A DNA stretch of 64,000 nucleotides from assembly GCF_000421845.1 (NCBI RefSeq), contig NZ_ATXU01000002.1, forward strand, positions 62,001 through 126,000. The letters are read 5' to 3'. Made by a program: the position numbers and the translations under genes. Positions 45,689 through 53,450 of the stretch are shown piece after piece (within the stretch, counting starts at the first letter, position 1; each line of letters opens with the position of its first letter). This DNA comes from Leucobacter chironomi DSM 19883. Lineage in GTDB: Bacteria; Actinomycetota; Actinomycetes; Actinomycetales; Microbacteriaceae. Below the pieces are notes generated by a model. It ran no database searches. It was not told the origin of the DNA and saw nothing but the letters and a program-made list of their open reading frames with translations.

Positions 45689-47764
45689 ATGAACGAGCAT
45701 CACGACCACGCGTCCATTCACGAGCCTCACGAGGGATCGGCGGATCGGAGCGGCCACAAGGGCCACGTGGATCACGCGGGCCATGCCGGGCACAGCGGCC
45801 ATGCCGGGCACGCCGCGCACTTCCGGCGCCTCTTCTGGACCATGCTGGTGGTCGCCGTGCCCGTGGTGGTCTGCTCGCCGATGTTCGCGATGTTGCTGGC
45901 GTACGAAGTGCCGGCGTGGGCGCTCTGGGTGTCGCCGGTGCTGGGGACCGTGATGTACCTGTGGGGCGGGGCGCCCTTCCTGAGCGGAGCCGTCGCCGAG
46001 ATCCGGGACCGCAAGCCGGGCATGATGCTGCTCATCGGGCTCGCGATCACGGTCGCGTTCCTCGCCTCCTGGGGTGCGAGCCTCGGGCTGCTCCACCACG
46101 AACTCGACTTCTGGTGGGAACTCGCGCTGCTCGTGGTGATCATGCTGCTCGGGCACTGGGTGGAGATGCGCTCGCTCGCGCAGACGACCTCCGCGCTCGA
46201 TTCGCTCGCCGCGCTGCTGCCGGATGAGGCGGAGCGCGTGGACGGCGACGCCGTCGTACCGGTCGCGCCGGAGGAACTGCGGGTGGGCGACGTCGTGCTG
46301 GTGCGTCCCGGTGGCCGGGTGCCCGCCGACGGGCGCATCGTCGATGGCTCCGCCAGCATGGACGAGTCGATGCTGACGGGGGAGTCGCGCACCGTGCGGC
46401 GCGGCGCCGGCGAGCCAGTGGTGGCCGGAACGGTGGCGACCGACTCCGGGCTGCGCATCGAGGTCACCGCGACCGGCGCCGACACCGCGCTCGCCGGCAT
46501 CCAGAGGCTGGTGGAGCAGGCGCAGAGCTCGACCTCGCGTGCGCAGCGGATCGCGGATCGCGCGGCGGCTCTGCTCTTCTGGTTCGCGCTCGCGGCGGCG
46601 GTCGTGACGGCGATCGCGTGGACCGTCGTCGGACTGCCGGACGAGGGCGTGGTGCGCACGATCACGGTGCTCGTGATCGCCTGCCCGCACGCGCTGGGCC
46701 TCGCGATCCCCCTCGTCGTGTCGATCGCGACGGAGCGCGCGGCGAGCGCTGGCATCCTGGTGAAAGACCGGCTGGCGCTGGAGCGCATGCGCGTGGTCGA
46801 TGCGGTGCTCTTCGACAAGACGGGCACGCTGACCGTCGGAACCCCGGCGGTCACCGGGACCGAGACGGCCCCGGGCGTCGACGCGGACGAGCTGCTCGCG
46901 CTCGCCGCGGCGGCCGAGTCCGACTCCGAGCACCCGCTGGCTCGCGCCGTCGTGCAGGCGGCGGAGCAGCGGGGGCTCAGAGTGCCGGCGTCGAGCGGCT
47001 TCTCGTCGTCGCCCGCGGTGGGCGTGCGGGCCGAGGTGAACGGGCGCACAGTGCAGGTCGGGGGTCCGTACCTGCTCGATGAGGAGGGCGCCGATGAGCT
47101 GCCGGTGGCCGATGTCTGGCGGGACCAGGGAGCCATCATCCTGCACGTGCTCGTGGACGGGCGGGTGGCGGGTGCGCTGCGGCTCGCCGACGAGATTCGC
47201 CCCGAGTCTCGCACCGCGATCGACGAGCTGCATCGGCGCGGCGTCGAGGTGGTGATGATCACGGGCGACGCCGAGGCCGTGGCGGCCTCGGTCTCTGCGG
47301 AGCTCGGAATCGACCGCTTCTTCGCGGGTGTGCGCCCCGAGGACAAGGCGTCGAAGGTGGCGCAGCTGCAGGGCGAGGGGCGCCGCGTCGCGATGGTGGG
47401 CGACGGGGTGAACGATGCACCGGCGCTGGCTCGCGCCGACGTGGGCATCGCCATCGGCGCCGGCACCGATGTGGCGATCGCTTCAGCCGGGGTGATCCTC
47501 GCGAGCGACGACCCGCGCGGCGTCGTCTCGGCGATCGAGCTGTCGACGGCGAGCTACCGCAAGATGCGGCAGAACCTGTGGTGGGCTGCGGGCTACAATC
47601 TCGTGTCGGTGCCACTCGCGGCGGGGGTGCTCGCGCCGGTCGGCTTTGTGCTGCCCATGTCGGTGGGTGCGGTGCTGATGTCGCTCTCGACCGTGGTGGT
47701 GGCGCTCAACGCGCAGCTGCTGCGGCGCCTCGATCTGCGGCCGGACGCGCGCATGCGGGAGTAG
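45689..47764 (+). CDS. copB: Copper/heavy-metal-translocating P-type ATPase (CopB-like, P1B)
   Basis: This 691-aa membrane ATPase exports metal from the cytosol. It has a His-rich N-terminus (about 15 His in residues 1-45, with HAGHAGHSGHAGH repeats) instead of CxxC domains. There are about eight helices, and the transmembrane metal motif is CPH (about residues 332-334), not CPC, which is typical of the P1B-3/CopB group (Cu, Ag). TGES, the phosphorylation site DKTGT (about 376) and GDGVND (about 571) are intact. ATG 45689 has GGGGGAG 3-4 nt upstream. A CsoR-like site lies before it. Confidence 0.88.
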   Translation: MNEHHDHASIHEPHEGSADRSGHKGHVDHAGHAGHSGHAGHAAHFRRLFWTMLVVAVPVVVCSPMFAMLLAYEVPAWALWVSPVLGTVMYLWGGAPFLSGAVAEIRDRKPGMMLLIGLAITVAFLASWGASLGLLHHELDFWWELALLVVIMLLGHWVEMRSLAQTTSALDSLAALLPDEAERVDGDAVVPVAPEELRVGDVVLVRPGGRVPADGRIVDGSASMDESMLTGESRTVRRGAGEPVVAGTVATDSGLRIEVTATGADTALAGIQRLVEQAQSSTSRAQRIADRAAALLFWFALAAAVVTAIAWTVVGLPDEGVVRTITVLVIACPHALGLAIPLVVSIATERAASAGILVKDRLALERMRVVDAVLFDKTGTLTVGTPAVTGTETAPGVDADELLALAAAAESDSEHPLARAVVQAAEQRGLRVPASSGFSSSPAVGVRAEVNGRTVQVGGPYLLDEEGADELPVADVWRDQGAIILHVLVDGRVAGALRLADEIRPESRTAIDELHRRGVEVVMITGDAEAVAASVSAELGIDRFFAGVRPEDKASKVAQLQGEGRRVAMVGDGVNDAPALARADVGIAIGAGTDVAIASAGVILASDDPRGVVSAIELSTASYRKMRQNLWWAAGYNLVSVPLAAGVLAPVGFVLPMSVGAVLMSLSTVVVALNAQLLRRLDLRPDARMRE

Positions 47765-47787
47765 ACTGCTGGGGCGCCCGTCGGCGC

Positions 47788-47843
47788 CCGGTGGTGGGGC
47801 TCACCGGAACCAACCTCGTTTCGATGCGACAACGGTCCCTGTC
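47788..47843 (+). promoter_or_regulatory. Candidate fluoride (crcB) riboswitch
   Basis: The 5' leader of the crcB pair contains a hairpin CCGGTG/CACCGG (47788-47793 with 47802-47807) with loop GTGGGGCT, then GAACCAACC, a second stem-loop around CGTTTCGATGCGACAACG, and GTCCC (47835-47839), which can pair with the loop GGGGC (47796-47800) as a pseudoknot. This is the layout of fluoride riboswitches. The usual GAUG before the 3' pseudoknot strand is not clear here, so it may be divergent. The Shine-Dalgarno GGGAGGG is at 47871-47877. Confidence 0.5.
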
Positions 47844-47882
47844 TCAGTCGCGTGCGCGCGTGTTCGAGATGGGAGGGCCCGA

Positions 47883-48347
47883 GTGAGAGACGAACGGAAC
47901 CGGCCGGAGGCCGACGCGCGACCGAGGTTCGCGGCACTGCTGCCCGATCTCGCGGTGGTCGCGGTGGGCGGAGCCCTCGGCTCCCTCGCACGCTATCTGC
48001 TGTCGATCTGGATCGGGCCCAGCGGCGACTTCCCGCTCGCGGTCTTCGCGGCCAACGTCGCAGGCGCCTTCCTGCTGGGGCTGCTCGTGGAGCTCGTCAC
48101 GCGGGCCGGGGGAGACGGCGGTCGCTGGCGCACCGTGCGCCTGCTGCTCGGCACCGGCGTGCTCGGCGGGTTCACCACCTACAGCATGCTCGCCGCCGAC
48201 ATTGCGGAGCTGCTGCTCGGCGGAGCGTTCGGCGTCGCGGCGCTCTACGCGTTGCTCACGCTCGTGCTCGGCGGTGCGGCGAGCTGGTGCGGGGTGCTGG
48301 CGGGGCGGATCCCTGGTCGCGTGCGGGTGAGGGGCGCGGAGCGATGA
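47883..48347 (+). CDS. crcB1: Fluoride channel subunit CrcB/FluC, first copy
   Basis: Fluc channels let fluoride leave the cell as antiparallel dimers. This 154-aa copy has four helices and a hydrophilic N-terminal extension (about 1-23). Family motifs are GGALGSLARYLLS, an Asn in ANVAGAFLLGLL and GVLGGFTTYSML, with the Phe/Thr/Ser of the pore. GTG 47883 follows GGGAGGG by 5 nt. It overlaps the second crcB gene by 4 nt; two different subunits usually make a heterodimer. Confidence 0.92.
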   Translation: MRDERNRPEADARPRFAALLPDLAVVAVGGALGSLARYLLSIWIGPSGDFPLAVFAANVAGAFLLGLLVELVTRAGGDGGRWRTVRLLLGTGVLGGFTTYSMLAADIAELLLGGAFGVAALYALLTLVLGGAASWCGVLAGRIPGRVRVRGAER

Positions 48348-48709
48348 GCGGCGTCGCGCTGGCGATCGGGATCGCGCTCGCGGGCGGCCTCGGCGCCGCG
48401 GTGCGCCACCTCGTCGATACGAGCCTGCCGGATCGCGTGCGGGCTCGCTTCCCGTGGGGCATCATGCTCATCAACCTGACGGGATCCTTCGCGCTGGGGT
48501 TGCTGGTCGGCCTCGCACTCGATCACCCGATCGCGAGCGTGCTGTCGGTCGGGTTCCTCGGCGGGTACACCACCTTCAGCACGGCGAGTCTCGACAGCGT
48601 GCGCCTGCTCGCGGCGAGGCGCTACGGGGCGGCCCTGTGGAACGGGCCGGGGATGCTGATCCTCGCCACCGCGCTCGCCGTGCTCGGCATCGTGCTCACG
48701 CGATCCTGA
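48344..48709 (+). CDS. crcB2: Fluoride channel subunit CrcB/FluC, second copy
   Basis: This 121-aa subunit has four helices with GGLGAAVRHLVD, INLTGSFALGLLVG and GFLGGYTTFSTASLD. It is shorter than the first copy and lacks the N-terminal extension. The ATG overlaps the crcB1 stop, so synthesis of the two subunits is coupled. pdxY ends 7 nt beyond on the opposite strand. Confidence 0.92.
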   Translation: MSGVALAIGIALAGGLGAAVRHLVDTSLPDRVRARFPWGIMLINLTGSFALGLLVGLALDHPIASVLSVGFLGGYTTFSTASLDSVRLLAARRYGAALWNGPGMLILATALAVLGIVLTRS

Positions 48710-48716
48710 CCCCTGC

Positions 48717-49586
48717 TCAGCGCACCTGTCGGGCTTCGAAGGTGCGAGCCGGGTTCGCGTAGGCCTCCTGCGCTTCGACGAGCTGCAGTTCGCGGCTGCC
48801 GGCCGCGAGGGTGCGCTCCAGCAGCTCGAAGACGCTCGCCGCGGTGCGCGAAAGCGCCGCCGCAGCGTCGCCCGTGCGCCGCAGGTGAGCGGTGAAGAGG
48901 GCCGCGGTGACATCGCCCGAGCCGTTGCGCTTGAGGGGCAGGCGCGGCGTCTCGAGCAGCCAGGCGCCGTCGCCTGTGACGGCGAGCATCTCGATCGTGG
49001 CCGGTTCGCCGTCGGCGGCGACGGGGCGGTCGGGGCGCAGCAGGCTCGTCACGAGCACGGTGCTCGGGCCGAGCTCGCGGGCGCGATCGACCGCGTCGAG
49101 GGTCGACTCCAGCGTGTCCGGCGAGGTGCCCGTGATGAATCCGAGCTCGAACTGATTGGGGGTGATGAGGTCGGCCCGGGGAACGACGCGGTCGCGGATC
49201 AGGTCCTGCACCTCGGGGGCCACGTGGCACCCCGACTTCGCATTGCCGAGCACCGGGTCGCAGGCGTAGATGGCGTCGGGGCTGTGGTGCTTCACGCGGT
49301 CGACGGCGTCGAGGATCGCGTCGCCGATGCTGCTGCCGCCCTGGTAGCCGGAGAGCACGGCGTCGACGTTATCGAGGCCGCCGCGTTCCTCGATGCCGGT
49401 CACGATCTCGCGCACGTCATCGCCGCTCAGCATTGGGCCGCGCCAGGATCCGTAGCCCGTGTGGTTCGAGAAGCACACCGTCGAGATGGGCATCACCTCG
49501 ACCCCGATGCGCTGCAGCGGGAACACCGCCGCCGAGTTGCCGACGTGGCCGTACGAGACGGAGGACTGGATCGAGAGGATGCGCAT
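48717..49586 (-). CDS. pdxY: Pyridoxal kinase PdxY
   Basis: PdxY phosphorylates pyridoxal in the B6 salvage pathway. The 289-aa protein is a ribokinase-fold enzyme: [22 protein letters not shown] at the N-terminus, [46 protein letters not shown] and the anion hole [12 protein letters not shown] with the catalytic Asp. GAGGAT is 6 nt before the ATG on the minus strand and no Shine-Dalgarno is seen, so it may be leaderless. It converges with crcB2. Confidence 0.93.
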   Translation of the reverse strand: MRILSIQSSVSYGHVGNSAAVFPLQRIGVEVMPISTVCFSNHTGYGSWRGPMLSGDDVREIVTGIEERGGLDNVDAVLSGYQGGSSIGDAILDAVDRVKHHSPDAIYACDPVLGNAKSGCHVAPEVQDLIRDRVVPRADLITPNQFELGFITGTSPDTLESTLDAVDRARELGPSTVLVTSLLRPDRPVAADGEPATIEMLAVTGDGAWLLETPRLPLKRNGSGDVTAALFTAHLRRTGDAAAALSRTAASVFELLERTLAAGSRELQLVEAQEAYANPARTFEARQVR

Positions 49587-49699
49587 GCTTCGATCCTCGC
49601 ACTGGTCCATTCCGTGAACCAATGGTGGAGCTGCACGGTGGACCACTGGGTCACCGGGGTGGCGCGGGCCGCCCGGTCCCGTTTCGCTGTGGACCGCCG

Positions 49700-51046
49700 T
49701 CAGATCGCGCGATCGGGGGTGAGGATGCCGCGCGGATCGAGCGCCGCCTTGATCGCCCGCTGCACGTCGAGCGCCACGGGCTCGAGCTGCCAGGGCAGCT
49801 CGTGCCGCTTCACCGACCCGATGCCGTGCTCGCCCGAGATCGTGCCGCCCAGCGAGAGCGCGAGGCGGGTGATGTCGTCGATCACGCGGTCGGCGAGCGC
49901 GATGCCCTCGGCGGTATCGGGGGCCTCGACCGTGCTGTGCAGATTGCCGTCGCCCGCGTGCGCGACGGTCGAGACGCGCCGCCCGTGGCGCTCGGAGATC
50001 TCGGCGATGCCGTGGAAGACCTCGGCAAGCGCCGCCACAGGCACTCCCACGTCGCAGGAGATCTTGAGGCCGCGGGCGTTGAGCGCCGGGTTCGAGAGGC
50101 GCCGCGCCTCGAGGAGAGCATCCGATTCTGACACTCCCGCGTCGGTCGCGCCGTGCTCGACGCACAGAGCGGTGATCGCGTCGGCCTTCTCGGCCGCGTC
50201 GAGGCCGACGGTCTGACCCACCAGCATCGCGCCGCGCGGAACCGTGAGACCGCTCGGATGGAACGACTCGATGATCTCGACGCTGAGCGCGTCCATGAGT
50301 TCGAGCACCTCCGGCTGCACCGCGCCGCCCACGATCGCGGTGACGGCCCGGCCCGCCTCCTCGAGCGTGTCGAAGCTCGCGCGGAAGGTGCGCGGCATGC
50401 CCGGCGGCACGGGCTTCAGCCGCACGGTCGCCTCGGTGATGACGCCGAGCGTTCCCTCCGAGCCGACGAACAGGCTCTTGAGGTCGTAGCCGACGACGTT
50501 CTTGCGGGTGAGCGCGCCGGCGCGGAGCACGCGGCCGTCGGCGAGCACCACCTCCAGCGCGGCGACCGAGTCGGTCGTCACCCCGTGCGAGACGCAGCGC
50601 AGGCCGCCAGCATTGGTGGCGATGTTGCCGCCGACAGTGCAGGTGCGCGCGCTCGCGGGGTCGGGCGGGAAGAAGAGCCCCTGCTCGCGGCAGGCGGCGT
50701 CGAGCTCAGCGGTGATGACGCCGGGCTGCACGACCGCGAGCCGGTTGGGGGCGTCGATGCCGAGAATGCGATTCATGCGCTCCAGCGACACGACGAGCCC
50801 GCCGTCGTAGGCCATCGCTCCGCCCGTGAGACCCGTACCGGCGCCGCGCACGCTCACGGGCACGCGCTGCTCGTGGGCCCAGGCGAGGGCGGCTGAGACA
50901 TCGTCGGTCGACTCGGCGAACACGAGCGCGAGCGGAGTGCCTCGGGGCACGGCCCGGGAGGTGTCGATCGCGTAGGGCGCGATGAGGTCGGGATCGCGCA
51001 CCAGTCGCTCGCCGAACACCCGCTGCAGCTGCTGAAGAGATTCCAC
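49700..51046 (-). CDS. FAD-linked oxidase, GlcD/D-lactate dehydrogenase type
   Basis: The 448-aa protein is a VAO-type flavoprotein that oxidises a 2-hydroxy acid such as glycolate or D-lactate. The FAD-binding part has PVSVRGAGTGLTGGAMAYDGGLVVSLERM and CTVGGNIATNAGGLRCVSHGVT. The C-terminal part has HAGDGNLHSTV and ISGEHGIGSVKRHEL, with the His residues of the active site. The GTG at 51044-51046 (VESLQQLQRV) has AAGGAG 5 nt upstream, so I prefer it to an ATG 48 nt further up. No GlcE/GlcF partner is nearby. It is divergent from gluQ. Confidence 0.9.
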   Translation of the reverse strand: MESLQQLQRVFGERLVRDPDLIAPYAIDTSRAVPRGTPLALVFAESTDDVSAALAWAHEQRVPVSVRGAGTGLTGGAMAYDGGLVVSLERMNRILGIDAPNRLAVVQPGVITAELDAACREQGLFFPPDPASARTCTVGGNIATNAGGLRCVSHGVTTDSVAALEVVLADGRVLRAGALTRKNVVGYDLKSLFVGSEGTLGVITEATVRLKPVPPGMPRTFRASFDTLEEAGRAVTAIVGGAVQPEVLELMDALSVEIIESFHPSGLTVPRGAMLVGQTVGLDAAEKADAITALCVEHGATDAGVSESDALLEARRLSNPALNARGLKISCDVGVPVAALAEVFHGIAEISERHGRRVSTVAHAGDGNLHSTVEAPDTAEGIALADRVIDDITRLALSLGGTISGEHGIGSVKRHELPWQLEPVALDVQRAIKAALDPRGILTPDRAI

Positions 51047-51164
51047 TCGGGCTCCTTGGTCGACGACGGCGTGCTGCGATCCACGGTATCGCACACCCGC
51101 AGCCGCCGAGCCCGCGGTGGCGGTCGCCCGCGTGGCGGTCGGTGCCGCGTGGCAGGATGAGAGG

Positions 51165-52145
51165 GTGGAGGATCAGACGAGCGCGCGGCCCGCGCCGGGA
51201 GCGCACGCCCCGAACGGCCTCGGCGCCGGGCGCTACGCCCCGAGCCCCTCGGGCGAACTGCACCTCGGCAATCTGCGTACGGCGCTGCTGGCGTGGCTGT
51301 TCGCGAGGGCGAGCGGGCGCCGCTTCCTCATGCGCATCGAAGATCTCGACCGCGCGCGCGACGCCGGTGCGGGGGAGCGGCAGCTCGACGATCTCGCCGC
51401 CATCGGCATCGACTGGGACGGTGCGGCCGTGCTGCAGACCACGCGGGGTGCGGATCACGACGCCGCGATCGGGCGCCTCGCCGCCGCCGGTCTCGTCTAC
51501 GAGTGCAGCTGCACGCGGCGCGACATCCTCGCCGCGCCGAGCGCCCCGCACGCGCCGCCCGGGGCGTACCCCGGCACCTGCCGCGACCGCACGGACGAGG
51601 AGCGGGCGGCGGCGCGCGCCGCGATCCTGCCCCGGAAACCGGCCCTGCGGCTGCGCGCACCAGAGGGAGTGCACGCGCTGGAGTTCGACGACCTCGTGCT
51701 CGGGCGCACCCGCGGCGACATCGACGACTTCGTGCTGCGGCGCGGCGACGGCACTGTCGCCTACAACCTCGCCGTGGTGGTCGACGACGCCGCGATGGGC
51801 GTGAACCAGGTGGTGCGCGGCGACGACCTGGCCTCGTCGACGCCGCGGCAGATCCTGCTGCAGCGGATGCTCGACCTGCCCTCGCCGCCCGCCGTCGAGT
51901 ACGCGCACGTGCCGCTCGTGCTCGGCCCGAGCGGAGCGCGCCTCGCGAAGCGGGACGGCGCGGTCACCCTCGCGCAGCTGCGCGACGACAGGGTCGGGGC
52001 CGGAGAGGTGCTGAGCACCCTCGCGGCGTCCCTCGGCCTCGCCGCCCCGGGCGAGCCCGTGACGACTGCGCAGCTGCTCGACCGCTTCGACGCCTCCACC
52101 CTGCCCCGGGAGCCGTGGGTGTGGCGAGTCGGCGCTGAGCGGTAG
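51165..52145 (+). CDS. gluQ: Glutamyl-Q tRNA(Asp) synthetase
   Basis: GluQ charges glutamate onto queuosine-34 of tRNA(Asp), without an anticodon-binding domain. The 326-aa protein is a GluRS-like catalytic domain. The HIGH-type motif is SPSGELHLGNLR, the KMSKS-like motif is RLAKRDGA, and the zinc site is CSCTRRD with YPGTCRDR (C-x-C ... Y-x3-C). GTG 51165 gives a normal N-terminus; GTG 51117 would add 16 residues. It is divergent from the GlcD-like gene. Confidence 0.9.
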   Translation: MEDQTSARPAPGAHAPNGLGAGRYAPSPSGELHLGNLRTALLAWLFARASGRRFLMRIEDLDRARDAGAGERQLDDLAAIGIDWDGAAVLQTTRGADHDAAIGRLAAAGLVYECSCTRRDILAAPSAPHAPPGAYPGTCRDRTDEERAAARAAILPRKPALRLRAPEGVHALEFDDLVLGRTRGDIDDFVLRRGDGTVAYNLAVVVDDAAMGVNQVVRGDDLASSTPRQILLQRMLDLPSPPAVEYAHVPLVLGPSGARLAKRDGAVTLAQLRDDRVGAGEVLSTLAASLGLAAPGEPVTTAQLLDRFDASTLPREPWVWRVGAER

Positions 52146-52153
52146 CGCAGTGC

Positions 52154-52495
52154 CTACTTCTTGAGGGCCTTGATGATGCGGGCCAGCGCACGCCCGGCCA
52201 CCCACACGAACGGCACGCCGACCGCGAGAAGCGCGATCACATTCGGCTCGAATCGGGTGTAGCCGTCGCGGGTCACATAGGCGCCGACGGGCACCGACAT
52301 GCCGCCCCCGCCGCCTCCGGAGCCCTCGCCCTGCGCGTCTTCGAGGCCGCCGCCGCCCTCGCCGGCGCCGAAACCGTACGAGGTGCACGCGACGGGCATG
52401 ATCGTGGTGCCGTCGATCTCGACGGGCTCGCCGTAGGACGAGCGGACGCCCACCTGAGTGACCGTGTCTGCAAGCTGCTGGGTGAGTGATGCCAT
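52154..52495 (-). CDS. GerW/YtfJ-family protein
   Basis: This 113-aa protein matches the GerW (YtfJ) family: SSYGEPVEIDGTTIMPVACTSYGFGAGEGGG, then a Gly-rich stretch, VPVGAYVTRDGYTRFEPN and a C-terminal transmembrane helix with a basic end (RALARIIKALKK). GerW is needed for germination in Bacillus, but the family is common in non-sporulating actinobacteria, where its role is unknown. The ATG at 52493-52495 has TGAGGGCAT-type context. The gene is convergent with gluQ, 8 nt apart. Confidence 0.85.
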   Translation of the reverse strand: MASLTQQLADTVTQVGVRSSYGEPVEIDGTTIMPVACTSYGFGAGEGGGGLEDAQGEGSGGGGGGMSVPVGAYVTRDGYTRFEPNVIALLAVGVPFVWVAGRALARIIKALKK

Positions 52496-52536
52496 GCCCT
52501 CACCATACCCGCTCGCCCGCGATTCCGGGCCGAGTC

Positions 52537-53385
52537 TCAGGCAGCTCCCACCGGGGGCTGCGCCTCGCCCGCGGCGTCGCCGGAGCGCCCGCGCCGGGCA
52601 GGCTCGGGCCGGGGCCGCTTCGCCTCGATGCCGTCGCCCGAGGAGACGTGCTTGATGCGGCGGATCACCCACGGCACCAGGTGCTCGCGCGCCCACACCA
52701 CGTCCTCCTTGCGGGCCTGGCGCCAGGTGCGCAGAGGCAGGGGCGGCGGATCCATCGGTGCGAGATCGTGCGGCACGTTGAGCGCGTCGAGCGCGGCCCT
52801 CGCGATCGTGTGGTGGCCGAGCGCGTTGAGGTGCAGCCGGTCGCCGGCCCAGAACCGGCTGTCCTGCAGCTCTTCGAGCGCCCACTGATCCACGACGACG
52901 CAGTCGTGCCGCTTCGCGACCTTGCGCACGTTCTCGTTGAAGATCGCGACCTTGCCGCGGATCGTGCGGAACACGGGCTGGAAGTTGGTGTCGACGCCCG
53001 TGAAGACGAGGATCGTGGCCCCACTCGCGCTGAGGCGCTCGATCAGGCGGTCGAGTTTCGCCGCGACCTCGTCGGGGTCGGTGCCGGGGCGGATGACGTC
53101 GTTGCCGCCGGCGCACACGCTGATGAGGTCGGGGCGCAGATCCAGCGCCGCCTCCACCTGCTCGTCGGCGATCTGCTGGATCAGCCTGCCGCGCACCGCG
53201 AGATTGGCGTACGCGAACTCGTCGTCGAAGCCGCTGAGCACCTCGGCGAAGCGATCCGCCCAGCCCCGCAGCCCGCCCGGGCTGTCGGCGTCGGGGTCGC
53301 CCACGCCCTCCGTGAAGGAGTCGCCGAGGGCCACGAAACGCGACCAGGGAAGCTCGATTCCCGCCTGATCCTCTGTCACTGACAT
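52537..53385 (-). CDS. SGNH/GDSL-family hydrolase
   Basis: The 282-aa protein is a serine esterase-type enzyme without a signal peptide. Block I is VALGDSFTEGVG (nucleophile Ser), the Gly block is NLAVRGR, block III is CAGGNDV and block V is DRLHLNALGHHTIA (catalytic Asp and His). The C-terminal 80 residues are basic and Pro/Arg-rich with W-rich segments (TWRQARKEDVVWAREHLVPWVIRRIKHV), which may bind membrane or nucleic acid. The substrate is unknown. The SF2 helicase gene is divergent, with 65 nt between starts. Confidence 0.87.
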   Translation of the reverse strand: MSVTEDQAGIELPWSRFVALGDSFTEGVGDPDADSPGGLRGWADRFAEVLSGFDDEFAYANLAVRGRLIQQIADEQVEAALDLRPDLISVCAGGNDVIRPGTDPDEVAAKLDRLIERLSASGATILVFTGVDTNFQPVFRTIRGKVAIFNENVRKVAKRHDCVVVDQWALEELQDSRFWAGDRLHLNALGHHTIARAALDALNVPHDLAPMDPPPLPLRTWRQARKEDVVWAREHLVPWVIRRIKHVSSGDGIEAKRPRPEPARRGRSGDAAGEAQPPVGAA

Positions 53386-53450
53386 CCCCTGTCCGTCGAG
53401 CGGCGCCCGTCTGAGAACGCTCGCGATCTACACCGCTAGTCTAGAACGCT

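Noticed and set aside
45689-49586. A metal and fluoride resistance island gained by transfer
   Set aside because: GC content and codon use look like the rest, and no mobile genes or direct repeats flank the block.
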